The notes under the pieces were generated by a model, which worked only from the letters and a program-made list of their open reading frames with translations, was not told where the DNA came from and did not search any database. A program made the position numbers and the translations under genes. From Bacteroidaceae bacterium (lineage in GTDB: Bacteria; Bacteroidota; Bacteroidia; Bacteroidales; Bacteroidaceae), in NCBI GenBank assembly GCA_900768625.1, contig CAAGDO010000110.1:1-12518 (forward strand): DNA of 12,518 nucleotides, written 5' to 3'. Within the stretch, counting starts at the first letter, position 1; the number at the start of each line of letters is the position of its first letter. Positions 1-7,187 of this stretch are shown here, piece after piece.

Positions 1-2
1 AC

Positions 3-181
3 AGGTGCTATTTTTACATTGAAAGCACGTTCTCGGGCGCATCTATTTCCTTCGTTCTCAGTCACATAGCCCGCTATGCCCCCCTTCGGTTCCCCCGTTA
101 TCGGGGGACAGAAATCTTCGCCGAAGAAAATAGCTGCATCCCGATAATGCACTTTCAATGTAAAAATAATTTCGAACACCT
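3..181. repeat. Large imperfect inverted repeat, probable dispersed repeat element
   Basis: The arms at about 10-50 and 126-169 are imperfectly complementary over roughly 40-50 nt; the outer TATTTTTACATTGAAAG segment is exact in both arms. The short ends AGGTG (3-7) and CACCT (177-181) flank it. Two smaller hairpins sit inside: CATAGC-cc-GCTATG (65-78) and TCCCCC-gttatc-GGGGGA (91-108). On the minus strand one frame stays open through the whole element and off the window edge (it includes SPDNGGTEGGIAGYVTENEG), but has no ATG. A second frame is open from a GTG about 15 nt past the ATPase stop. Open but startless frames over a palindrome fit a dispersed Bacteroidales repeat better than a gene. 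It may also act as the terminator of the ATPase gene, which ends 12 bases away. Confidence 0.6.
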
Positions 182-192
182 ACTTATGGAAA

Positions 193-2154
193 TTACATGT
201 TGTCTCCACATCGCAGCGCACGCATGGCGTTGAGCACTGCCAGAACGGTTACACCCACGTCGGCAAAAACGGCCCATCCCATTGTGCCGTAGCCGAAAAC
301 GGCCAGCACCAGAATGGTCACTTTCACACCGATGGCAAACCACACGTTCTGGCGGGCAATGCCGATGGTGCGACGTGCGATGTGAATGGCTGTGGCCACC
401 TTCGACGGCTGGTCGTCCATCAGTACCACATCGGCAGCCTCGATGGCTGCATCGCTACCCAATGCTCCCATGGCGATGCCCACATCGGCGCGTTTCAGCA
501 CAGGCGCATCATTGATTCCGTCGCCCACGAAGGCCAGACTGCGGTCTGCAGGACGATGGGAAAGCAGTTGCTCCACGCGTTCCACCTTGTCGGTGGGCAA
601 TAGCTCGGCATGGTATTCGCTGATGCCCAGCCGGTGGGCTACATCGGCTGCCACTTCGCAGCGGTCACCTGTGAGCATCACGGTTCGCGCAACGCCCAGA
701 TGCTTCAGCTTGCTGATGGCCTGTTGGCTGTCTGGCTTCACGCAGTCGGTGATCACGATGTGACCTGCATAGCGTCCGTCGACCGCCACATGCACCACCG
801 TGCCCGGCAGATGGCAATGGTGCCATTTGATACCCATGTCGTCCATCATCAGCGAATTGCCAACAGCCACGATGCTGTCCTCCACCTTGGCGCGGATGCC
901 TCGTCCTGCCAGTTCCTCCACTTCGGTGATGTGGCAACCATCGGTGGCTTCAGCAGGGAAGGCACTTCGGAGGGCTGTGGCAATGGGGTGGGTCGAGAAG
1001 TGTTCGACGTGGGCTGCCAGATGGAGCAACTCCTGTTCGCTGAAATCCTCAGGATGAACGGCTTCGACGGAAAATGCTCCACGGGTGAGGGTGCCCGTCT
1101 TGTCGAACACCACGGTGTGGATTCGAGCCAGTGCATCCATGAAGTTGCTACCTTTGATCAGGATGCCCTTGCGCGAAGCGCCGCCCAGTCCGCCGAAGAA
1201 CGTGAGCGGCACGCTGATTACCAATGCGCACGGGCAGGACACGACAAGGAAAATCAAGGCCCGATGGAGCCAAGTGGCAAATGATTCCGCAAACCCTCCT
1301 GCCGACAGCAGAGGCGGAAGTAGGGCCAACGTGACGGCGGCAATGACCACAATCGGTGTGTAGATACGGGCAAAGCGCGTGATGAAGGATTCGCTGTGCG
1401 ATTTGTGTGCGTTGGCGTCTTCCACCAGACGGATAATCTTCATCGCTGTACTTTCGCCGAAGGTGTGGGTGGTGCGGATGCGGATGAGCCCGCTGAGGTT
1501 GATGCAACCTGAGGCCACATCGTCGCCAACGGTCACGTCACGCGGTATGCTTTCGCCCGTAAGGGCCAACGTGTTGAGTGAAGTGGTGCCTTCAATCACC
1601 TTTCCGTCGATAGGCACTTTTTCTCCGGGACGAATCACGATGATTTCTCCCTCGAGAACGGCATCAGGCGATACGGTGACCACTGTTCCCTGACGTTCAA
1701 CATGGGCTTCGTCAGGGCGGATATCCATCAAATGGGATATGCTGTCGCGGCTACGGCCTTCAGCAAATCCTTCAAACATTTCGCCCACTTGAAAAAAGAG
1801 CATCACGAAGACGGCTTCGGGAAATTCTGTTTCAGCTCCAGGCAGGAAACCTATGCAGAGAGCACCCAGCGTGGCGATGCTCATGAGAAAATGCTCGTTG
1901 AAGACATCCCCGTTGACGATTCCCTCAACGGCTTCTTTGAGTGTGGTGCGGCCGATGAGGAGGTAGGGGATGAGATAGATAAGCAAAAGTTGCCATGTGG
2001 CGAGTTGGCAGTGATGTTCCACCCACACGGCTCCAGCGAGCAACACGGCTGTGGCAACAATGAGCAGCAACTGTCCTTTCTGGCTACTGTGGTGATGATG
2101 GCAGCTGCACTGGACGTGTTGACCGTCGTGATGATGGTGATGAGTTTGTGACAT
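193..2154 (-). CDS. Zn/Cd/Pb-type P1B ATPase (heavy-metal efflux pump, ZntA/CadA-like)
   Basis: This is an inner-membrane pump that exports divalent soft metals using ATP. The 653-residue protein has every core P-type motif: TGES (199-202), the transmembrane metal site CPC (307-309), phosphorylation motif DKTGT (351-355, Asp351), the HP dipeptide (389-390) and GDGINDAP (544-551). Lys611 and the DxG at 632-634 in the last helices match the Zn/Cd/Pb subgroup rather than Cu or Co pumps. There is no N-terminal CxxC HMA domain. Instead the first 22 residues carry two His runs and CSC. I start at 2154 (MSQTHHHH), not the upstream in-frame ATG at 2268, because the -7 promoter element lies between them and the extra residues are low-complexity. 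The gene appears monocistronic. The metal cannot be fixed from sequence alone; Zn is favoured by the His tail. Confidence 0.93.
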   Translation of the reverse strand: MSQTHHHHHDGQHVQCSCHHHHSSQKGQLLLIVATAVLLAGAVWVEHHCQLATWQLLLIYLIPYLLIGRTTLKEAVEGIVNGDVFNEHFLMSIATLGALCIGFLPGAETEFPEAVFVMLFFQVGEMFEGFAEGRSRDSISHLMDIRPDEAHVERQGTVVTVSPDAVLEGEIIVIRPGEKVPIDGKVIEGTTSLNTLALTGESIPRDVTVGDDVASGCINLSGLIRIRTTHTFGESTAMKIIRLVEDANAHKSHSESFITRFARIYTPIVVIAAVTLALLPPLLSAGGFAESFATWLHRALIFLVVSCPCALVISVPLTFFGGLGGASRKGILIKGSNFMDALARIHTVVFDKTGTLTRGAFSVEAVHPEDFSEQELLHLAAHVEHFSTHPIATALRSAFPAEATDGCHITEVEELAGRGIRAKVEDSIVAVGNSLMMDDMGIKWHHCHLPGTVVHVAVDGRYAGHIVITDCVKPDSQQAISKLKHLGVARTVMLTGDRCEVAADVAHRLGISEYHAELLPTDKVERVEQLLSHRPADRSLAFVGDGINDAPVLKRADVGIAMGALGSDAAIEAADVVLMDDQPSKVATAIHIARRTIGIARQNVWFAIGVKVTILVLAVFGYGTMGWAVFADVGVTVLAVLNAMRALRCGDNM

Positions 2155-2176
2155 GATTGGAAGTAATTTTGATTGT

Positions 2177-2217
2177 GTTGCAAAATTACGGCGGATTGTT
2201 TGCAACTGGGTTGCAAA
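2177..2217. promoter_or_regulatory. Candidate operator: GTTGCAAA repeats over the ATPase promoter
   Basis: A perfect inverted repeat, TTTGCAAC (2199-2206), spacer tgg, GTTGCAAA (2210-2217), lies just upstream of the -7 element. A third copy, GTTGCAAA (2177-2184), overlaps the -7 element itself. A repressor bound there would cover the promoter, as expected for a metal-responsive regulator. No regulator gene is nearby, so the protein is unknown. Confidence 0.45.
2181..2188 (-). promoter_or_regulatory. Bacteroidetes -7 promoter element of the metal ATPase
   Basis: The minus strand reads TAATTTTG, matching TAnnTTTG of the Bacteroidetes housekeeping sigma factor. It lies 26 bases upstream of the ATG at 2154, giving a leader of about 20 nt. 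I see no well-spaced -33 TTTG, which suggests weak or regulated expression. Confidence 0.6.
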
Positions 2218-2507
2218 GTGGCGGCTGGGTGGGCGTTGCTTCGAATGAAACGGAAAATGACACAGCAATTATGAAGTCGTCTATACTTTTCTGACTACGC
2301 ACGTGTACACGCGCGACTATGCAAGTTTTTGCATTTTCACTTTCACCCTTCACTTTTTCACCAATGTCATCCTCTGTCGCTCAAAAAGCGAGTAAGCAAA
2401 AATGGCGCAAGTTGTTTTTTCCGCTACTTCGTGACGCATGGAATAAAATCATCGCCTTCCATTCGTGCAGTAAAAGGGAGGCGGGGGAGCAGAAAACGGT
2501 GGCATCA

Positions 2508-2595
2508 GAGTACTCCTATAGGAGTACTCGAATACTTGCCTAGGAATACTCCAGTACTCCTATGGCAGTACTCGAGTACTTCCACTGAAGTACTC
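2508..2595. repeat. Tandem array of four 22-bp palindromic units
   Basis: Four abutting units of exactly 22 bp begin at 2508, 2530, 2552 and 2574. Unit 1 is a perfect palindrome (GAGTACTCCTA followed by its reverse complement). Unit 4 has perfect 9-bp arms (GAGTACTTC/GAAGTACTC) around CACT. Unit 3 pairs at 8 of 11 positions; unit 2 is the most decayed. Each unit has two AGTACT or AATACT hexamers, so eight hexamers alternate at exactly 14- and 8-bp steps. Units 1 and 4 differ by a compensatory change (C8/G15 to T8/A15), which suggests the symmetry is maintained. Confidence 0.85.
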
Positions 2596-2724
2596 AGATT
2601 CTCACCTGACGAGCGTTTTTCCCTTCCCCTATTCACCTCATTCCAATATGGGAAAAACGATTGGTTATAGCTGAAAAAACTTTGGAATAGCATATTACGG
2701 GAAACAATGTCCCATCTTTCCAAA

Positions 2725-2774
2725 TCATCTCATACCATATGATGTGAGCGCTCACATCATATGGTGTGAGATGA
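2725..2774. repeat. 50-bp near-perfect palindrome with LacI-like core
   Basis: The arms 2725-2749 and 2750-2774 are reverse complements except for one pair (T2733/G2766). The central 32 bp (2734-2765) are perfect. The centre reads GTGAGCGCTCAC, the symmetric core typical of LacI/GalR-family operators. The element can also be read as two imperfect 20-bp palindromes, CTCATACCATATGATGTGAG (2729-2748) and a close variant (2751-2770), offset by 22 bp. Confidence 0.85.
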
Positions 2775-2818
2775 CTTTCTCGGAGTTTCGTAAAGACTTT
2801 AGTGACAGCTAAAAGTTT

Positions 2819-2850
2819 AGACGACTTCAATCGTTCAGACGACTTCAAAA
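2819..2850. repeat. Dispersed 11-mer AGACGACTTCA / TGAAGTCGTCT (tandem pair here)
   Basis: Two direct copies lie at 2819-2829 and 2837-2847. Further exact copies are at 2272-2282 (inverted), 7106-7116 and 9226-9236 (inverted). All five lie outside genes. The copy at 2834-2850 matches 9223-9239 over 17 nt (TTCAGACGACTTCAAAA and its complement). Five identical 11-mers in 12.5 kb cannot reasonably be chance. Confidence 0.75.
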
Positions 2851-2901
2851 AAGGGAGCCCTCGCAACGACTCAAGTGGTCATTGTCGTGGGCTCCCTTTT
2901 T
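2847..2901 (-). terminator. Strong bidirectional terminator after the dipeptidyl peptidase gene
   Basis: AAAAAAGGGAGCCC (2847-2860) pairs with GGGCTCCCTTTTT (2889-2901), with an inner partial stem (AACGAC/GTCGT). The minus-strand transcript ends in a U-run, and the reverse direction does too. It lies 55 bases past the stop at 2956-2958. A smaller hairpin, CCGGTTT/AAACCGG (2949-2955/2960-2966), has the stop codon in its loop. Confidence 0.9.
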
Positions 2902-2955
2902 AAGGAGAAGTGAATGCGGAGGTATGCTTTTGCTGGTCCGCCTTCAGGCCGGTTT

Positions 2956-4995
2956 TTACAAACCGGAATAGTCGCGGCTATAGCGGAGCATCTGTGCGTC
3001 GTAGGCCTCGGTGTAGTCAATGGTCACGTCGGTGATGTGGCCCTCGGTGTCCCGTACGGCACGGTAGACGGGATTGATGAATCCCTTGTAGGGGGAAAGA
3101 TGCAGACGTTCGTAGCGTGCAAGGATTTCCTTGTGGAGCACAGGGTCGACTTTCACGCCATAGTTCTCCACGAGGTCGCGTGCAGCCTGATAGTCACCCT
3201 CGCTCTTGATACGCTGGATTTCGGCCAGCAGACGACCGAAGAGGTCGCGCAGACGGGCGTAGTCGTTGATGCGAACGTAGGTCTTGCCGTGGCGCTTGAC
3301 GAGTTCAACAATCTTGTCGGCACGTCCATGTTCATAGGCCCAGCGGGCGATGAGCTGGCGGTTGCGCATGTGGGCTTCCTCAATGTTGTTGCCGGGCTTG
3401 ATGCGTACGAGCTGCGTCATCAGTCCGTTCATCATGTAGGTGTAGTATGGGCTCTTGTAAGCTTCGAGGTTGGGAGTCAAACCAAGGTCAACGAGCTTCT
3501 GGTCAGCCACATAGTAGAGTCCGAACAAGTCAGCGCGGGCTTCCTCGATGGTCGAACCATAAGCCTTGAGCGTGTCGGGGTCGGTTCCGGGAAGGAGTTT
3601 TCCGCTACCGTGGCCGAGGCATTCGTGGAGGTCGGTGTGGAGGTCGTCGCAGGCATCGCCATAGCGGTTGATGAGTTGACGGGTGGCTTCGTCGATGACG
3701 AATTCCTTGTCCATGCCGTTGCCGTGGGCTGCCTTGTTGTAGGCATCGGTAAGGTTGCCGATGGTCACACTCTTCGAACCGTGTTCGCGGCGAACCCAGT
3801 CGGAGTTGGGGAGATTGATGCCGATGGCCGTTGAGGGATAGAGGTCACCACCGAGAATGGCGGCAGTGATCACTTTGGCCGATACGCCTTTCACCTTTTC
3901 TTTCTTGAATTCAGGGGCAACGGGCGAATGGTCTTCAAACCATTGGGCATTGGTGGAGAGCTTCTTTGTGCGCTCTGTGGCAGCGAGGTCCTTGAAGTTG
4001 ACAATGGCTTCCCATGAGGCTTTCATGCCGAGCGGATCGCCGTAGCTCTCGGTGAAATAGTTGGTGAAGTCGACGAGGCTCTCGGTGTCCTTGAGCCAAT
4101 GGATGGAGTATTCGTCGAATTCGCGAAGGTCGCCGGTACGGTATACGTCGATGAGCAGGTCGAGCACCTTGCGCTGTGCGTCAGAGCAAGCATAGGGACG
4201 GGCCTTTTCGAGGTTTTCCACAATGCGGCTGATGGCTCCGCCGTAGAGGCTACCCACGCGCCATACGCGTTCGGTGAGCTGGCCATAGTCGTCGCGTTCG
4301 AGTCGTGAGTTCATACCCATCATAATGGGGCGCGGGTCCTGGGCGGGCTTGCGCTGCAGATAGAATTCCTCAGCTTCGGCCTGCGTGATGCCGGGGGCGT
4401 AGTAGTTGCAGGCGGAGGTGAGCACGAGGTCTTCTCCGTCCTTTTGGTTCACGCGCATAGGCATGACGGTGGGGTCGAACATGACTGGGAACAGCTCGTT
4501 GCACATCTCGTCGACGGTCTGTCCGTTGAGCGGCAGCTTGTCGGCGGGGATGGAGGCCAATGCTGTTCGGAGAGACTGCTGGCTGAAGTCGGGGAGGAAC
4601 TTTTCGCATCCGTAGTGGTGGTGGATGCCTGAGGAGAACCATACGCGCTTCAGATAGACGGACAGGGCCTGATAGAAGGCGTCCTTGCGGTCACCTTTGT
4701 AGTTGGTGTAGACAGCTTCGAGCAAGGCACGGATGCGGAGGTTGTAGCGGCCGTTCTGGTCGAAGAGGATGTCGCGGCCCTCAAGGGCGGCTTCCTGCAG
4801 ATAGTAGATGAAAGTTTTCTCTTTCAGGGTGAGCTGGTCGAATCCCTCCACTTTGTAGCGGAGCATCTGGATGTCGGCAAACTGTTCGTCGGTGTAGCGG
4901 AAGGGAGCTTCGCCGCCTTTTGTCTGTGCGGCAGCGCTGCCCGAGCCAAAAGTGGCAGCTGTGGCTATGATCATGGATGCTATTTTGTGTTTCAT
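2956..4995 (-). CDS. Dipeptidyl peptidase III, zinc metallopeptidase family M49
   Basis: The enzyme removes dipeptides from the N-termini of oligopeptides. The 679-residue protein has the M49 zinc motif HECLGH at 457-462 (His457 and His462 ligands, Glu458 catalytic) and the second motif EEARAD at 484-489, whose Glu485 should be the third zinc ligand. From memory, the characterised Bacteroides thetaiotaomicron enzyme has the same HECLGH, with Cys where human DPP III has Leu. The first ~23 residues form a signal peptide (KHK, a hydrophobic stretch, then SAAAQ), with no lipoprotein Cys, so periplasmic location is expected, unlike the cytosolic eukaryotic enzyme. The length is normal for the bacterial family. 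The gene is divergent from an AraC-type regulator and ends at a strong terminator, so it is probably a single-gene unit feeding peptide catabolism. Confidence 0.95.
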   Translation of the reverse strand: MKHKIASMIIATAATFGSGSAAAQTKGGEAPFRYTDEQFADIQMLRYKVEGFDQLTLKEKTFIYYLQEAALEGRDILFDQNGRYNLRIRALLEAVYTNYKGDRKDAFYQALSVYLKRVWFSSGIHHHYGCEKFLPDFSQQSLRTALASIPADKLPLNGQTVDEMCNELFPVMFDPTVMPMRVNQKDGEDLVLTSACNYYAPGITQAEAEEFYLQRKPAQDPRPIMMGMNSRLERDDYGQLTERVWRVGSLYGGAISRIVENLEKARPYACSDAQRKVLDLLIDVYRTGDLREFDEYSIHWLKDTESLVDFTNYFTESYGDPLGMKASWEAIVNFKDLAATERTKKLSTNAQWFEDHSPVAPEFKKEKVKGVSAKVITAAILGGDLYPSTAIGINLPNSDWVRREHGSKSVTIGNLTDAYNKAAHGNGMDKEFVIDEATRQLINRYGDACDDLHTDLHECLGHGSGKLLPGTDPDTLKAYGSTIEEARADLFGLYYVADQKLVDLGLTPNLEAYKSPYYTYMMNGLMTQLVRIKPGNNIEEAHMRNRQLIARWAYEHGRADKIVELVKRHGKTYVRINDYARLRDLFGRLLAEIQRIKSEGDYQAARDLVENYGVKVDPVLHKEILARYERLHLSPYKGFINPVYRAVRDTEGHITDVTIDYTEAYDAQMLRYSRDYSGL

Positions 4996-5069
4996 AATCT
5001 GATGGGGTTATGAGGGTGAGCAGATGGATAAAGTGGGGGAGATGGGCTGGTTGATTCCCTATTTTACCG

Positions 5070-5077
5070 CAAATCTA
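5070..5077 (-). promoter_or_regulatory. -7 promoter element for the dipeptidyl peptidase III gene
   Basis: The minus strand reads TAGATTTG, matching TAnnTTTG, 74 bases upstream of the ATG at 4995; the leader would be about 65-70 nt. No clear -33 element is visible. The 13-mer TGCAAACAATCCG (minus strand, 5089-5101) just upstream also occurs upstream of the ATPase promoter (2192-2204). Confidence 0.5.
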
Positions 5078-5162
5078 CGCAAAAAACACGGATTGTTTGC
5101 ATTTTAAGTCGTGAAACATGCGGAAGAATGGGGGAGAATATCTTTTGAATGCCATTTTTTTG

Positions 5163-5170
5163 TAACTTTG
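5163..5170 (+). promoter_or_regulatory. -7 promoter element for the AraC-type regulator
   Basis: TAACTTTG matches TAnnTTTG. A TTTG at 5144-5147 is closer (15 bases) than the usual -33 spacing. The element decides the start codon: the upstream in-frame TTG at 5172 would fall at or before the transcription start, so the ATG at 5193 is the credible start. Confidence 0.6.
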
Positions 5171-5192
5171 CTTGGCAACTAAAACCTATGTC

Positions 5193-5642
5193 ATGAATAA
5201 ACCACCTATAGAACGCCAACTTGCGCCCTATTGCAACCGCCTCAAAACGGAACGCGCGAATGAAATCTACGTGAAGATTCTGGAACACTTGGTCAAGGGA
5301 AAGCGCTACCGCGACCCGTCGTACAGCACCAAACAGTTGGCAGCGGACCTCAAGACCAATACGCGCTACATCTCGGCGGCTATCGTCATTTGCACACGCA
5401 ACAACTACAGTGCGCTGGTCAACAGCCTCCGCCTTCGTGATGCCTGCAAGATGCTTTGCTCGCCACGTTACGCCAAAATGTCGGCAGAAGAAATCGGACT
5501 CCTGTCCGGTTATTCTTCCCGTCAGGCATTTTATCTGGCTTTCGGACGTATGTACGACTGTACACCTAAGGAGTATCGGAAAAAGTACACGCCTGTAGCA
5601 GAGCCGAAACAGGAAAAGGAATCATCCGCCTCCAGCTTCTGA
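5193..5642 (+). CDS. AraC-type helix-turn-helix transcriptional regulator, DNA-binding domain only
   Basis: This 149-residue protein is almost entirely the double helix-turn-helix of the AraC/XylS family. The first HTH is near 43-64 (YSTKQLAADLKTNTRYISAA) and the second near 97-118 (SAEEIGLLSGYSSRQAFYLAF), followed by the family-typical CTPKEYRKKY (123-132). The N-terminal ~27 residues are too short for a ligand-binding cupin or a receiver domain, so any signal would have to act on its expression or through a partner. The tail is polar. It is transcribed divergently from dipeptidyl peptidase III across about 200 bp and could regulate that gene or itself, but no operator is evident. Small stand-alone AraC proteins are common in Bacteroidales. 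Confidence 0.85.
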   Translation: MNKPPIERQLAPYCNRLKTERANEIYVKILEHLVKGKRYRDPSYSTKQLAADLKTNTRYISAAIVICTRNNYSALVNSLRLRDACKMLCSPRYAKMSAEEIGLLSGYSSRQAFYLAFGRMYDCTPKEYRKKYTPVAEPKQEKESSASSF

Positions 5643-5664
5643 CGGCTTCTGCAAATCGAACATG

Positions 5665-5694
5665 GGCGGCACATCCAATTCGGGGTGTGCCGCC
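5665..5694 (+). terminator. Probable terminator after the AraC-type gene
   Basis: GGCGGCACA (5665-5673) and TGTGCCGCC (5686-5694) form a perfect 9-bp GC-rich stem 22 bases after the stop codon. The T-rich tail is weak (CATCTTTTAG), so termination may be incomplete. Confidence 0.6.
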
Positions 5695-5793
5695 GTTCCA
5701 TCTTTTAGTATATCCATCCCAGAGTGGAGCGAATCGGATTCACTGATAGGCTGATACCCTTTTGCGCCCCATCCCTCCAATCGAATATATCCC

Positions 5794-7098
5794 ATGCTTA
5801 CTTCTCTCGAAAAACAGCAAATCACCCGTCTCGTACGCCATTGGGTCGTTCCGGCCATCGGCTGTACGGAACCTATTTGTGTGGCTCTTGCCGTGAGTCG
5901 CGCCACGGAAGTGCTCGGCAGCGTGCCTCAGCGCATTGACGCCAGTTTGAGTGCCAATATCCTCAAAAACGCCATGGGTGTAGGCATCCCCGGCACAGGT
6001 ATGGTGGGTCTTCCCATCGCTATTGCCCTTGGTGCACTCATCGGCCGTTCAGACTACGGACTGGAGGTGTTGCGCGACTGTAATTCCGAAGCTGTTGAAC
6101 GCGGCAAGGCTTACATTGACGAGAATCGCATCCATATCGGCCTTAAGGCAGATGCACCGGAGAAACTTTACGTGGAAATCCGCTGTACGGATGCTGAGGG
6201 CAACACGGCTTGTGCGATTCTGGCCCGTGAACACACGAACTTCATCCGCGTGGAACGTAACGGTGAGGTTCTGCTCGACCATCCCCTCTCGGAGGGTGCG
6301 GTAACTGAAGGCGGACAGAACGAGGAGAAGTTGCAGCTCAACCTTCGCAAGGTATGGGAATATGCCACGACCATGCCGCTTGCCGACATTGAGTTTATCA
6401 ACGAGGCGGGCCGGCTCAATTCCGCTGCAGCCCATCTTTCGCTCGAAGGCAACTATGGTCATCGCCTGGGCAAGACCTTGAGCCGTCCGCTCGGACGCGG
6501 CATCATGGGCGACAGCATCTATGCCCACATCATTTCTTCAACGGCAAGTGCCTGCGACGCTCGTATGGCGGGAGCGATGATTCCCGTGATGAGCAATTCA
6601 GGTTCGGGCAACCAAGGCATCTGTGCCACCAACCCCGTGGTGGTGTTTGCCGAAGAAAACCATAACACGGCTGAGGAAATGACGCGTGCCTTGATGCTTT
6701 CCCATCTGACGGCCATCTATATCAAACTGAATCTGGGTACCCTCTCCGCCCTGTGTGGCTGTGTGGTGGCTGCCACGGGTTCGAGCTGCGGCATCACCTA
6801 TCTGATGGGGGGCGGCTACGAACAGCTGACTTTTGCGGTGAAGAACATGATTGCCAACCTCACGGGTATGATTTGCGATGGAGCCAAGCCCAGTTGTGCC
6901 TTGAAGCTGACCACGGGCGTGAGCACAGCTGTGCTTTCGGCCATGCTGGCCATGCAGGGCAACTGCGTCACGAGTGTGGAAGGTATCATTGACGACGATG
7001 TGGACCAGAGCATCCGCAATCTCGTGAGCATTGGCACGGATGCCATGAACGAAACCGACCATTGCGTGCTCGACATCATGACGCATAAAAAATGCTGA
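5794..7098 (+). CDS. L-cysteine desulfidase family protein (CyuA/YhaM, UPF0597; iron-sulfur)
   Basis: The 434-residue protein matches the UPF0597 / serine dehydratase alpha-like family. Members break L-cysteine to pyruvate, ammonia and sulfide using a [4Fe-4S] cluster instead of PLP. Visible marks are GCTEP (23-27) near the N-terminus, SNSGSGNQG (267-275), the Cys-rich CGCVVAATGSSCG (321-333) and a late Cys pair. By analogy with the archaeal enzyme MJ1025, Cys24 is the catalytic candidate and Cys277, Cys361 and Cys368 the cluster ligands; the last two keep the family's 7-residue spacing. No signal peptide, so cytosolic. The start is the ATG after CGAATATATCCC; I see no clean -7 element. The usual partner transporter is absent and a membrane acyltransferase follows at 89 bp. 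A serine substrate cannot be excluded. Confidence 0.85.
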   Translation: MLTSLEKQQITRLVRHWVVPAIGCTEPICVALAVSRATEVLGSVPQRIDASLSANILKNAMGVGIPGTGMVGLPIAIALGALIGRSDYGLEVLRDCNSEAVERGKAYIDENRIHIGLKADAPEKLYVEIRCTDAEGNTACAILAREHTNFIRVERNGEVLLDHPLSEGAVTEGGQNEEKLQLNLRKVWEYATTMPLADIEFINEAGRLNSAAAHLSLEGNYGHRLGKTLSRPLGRGIMGDSIYAHIISSTASACDARMAGAMIPVMSNSGSGNQGICATNPVVVFAEENHNTAEEMTRALMLSHLTAIYIKLNLGTLSALCGCVVAATGSSCGITYLMGGGYEQLTFAVKNMIANLTGMICDGAKPSCALKLTTGVSTAVLSAMLAMQGNCVTSVEGIIDDDVDQSIRNLVSIGTDAMNETDHCVLDIMTHKKC

Positions 7099-7187
7099 GG
7101 ATGCCAGACGACTTCATTGCCGTGATTTCCAGATGGCAAACGAAAATGACTGATGACCAACACCTACTTGTCATCTCTACTTAATCT

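Larger units (their letters stand above)
2219..2846. other. Gene-free intergenic region rich in short symmetric repeats
   Basis: I find no convincing gene here; the open frames of 70-110 codons have low-complexity products and overlap one another. Besides the two palindromic elements listed separately, it holds a C/T-rich run of TTCAC-like repeats (about 2326-2363), the 10-bp palindrome CGTGTACACG (2302-2311), and the inverted repeat CGTTTTTCCC (2614-2623) with GGGAAAAACG (2650-2659). It also carries three of the five copies of TGAAGTCGTCT, one of them running into the terminator at 2847. Confidence 0.6.

Noticed and set aside
610..1284. 224-codon open frame on the plus strand
   Set aside because: Antisense to the P-type ATPase core, which carries all its motifs in the opposite frame; a GC-driven shadow.
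2155..2268. Upstream ATG at 2268 for the ATPase
   Set aside because: It lies upstream of the -7 promoter and the GTTGCAAA repeats; the extra 38 residues look like translated promoter DNA.
2508..2595. CRISPR array
   Set aside because: The units abut with no unique spacers and are palindromic throughout; no cas genes are nearby.
2319..2723. Three overlapping frames of 72-113 codons between the ATPase and peptidase genes
   Set aside because: They are read through the palindrome array and C/T-rich repeats, overlap each other, and give low-complexity products without a credible promoter.
2914..3834. 306-codon open frame on the plus strand
   Set aside because: It lies antisense inside the dipeptidyl peptidase III gene, whose catalytic motifs are unambiguous; the antisense product is valine-rich with no recognisable domain.
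5172..5192. TTG start at 5172 for the AraC-type gene
   Set aside because: It is one base after the -7 element, so it would precede the transcription start.
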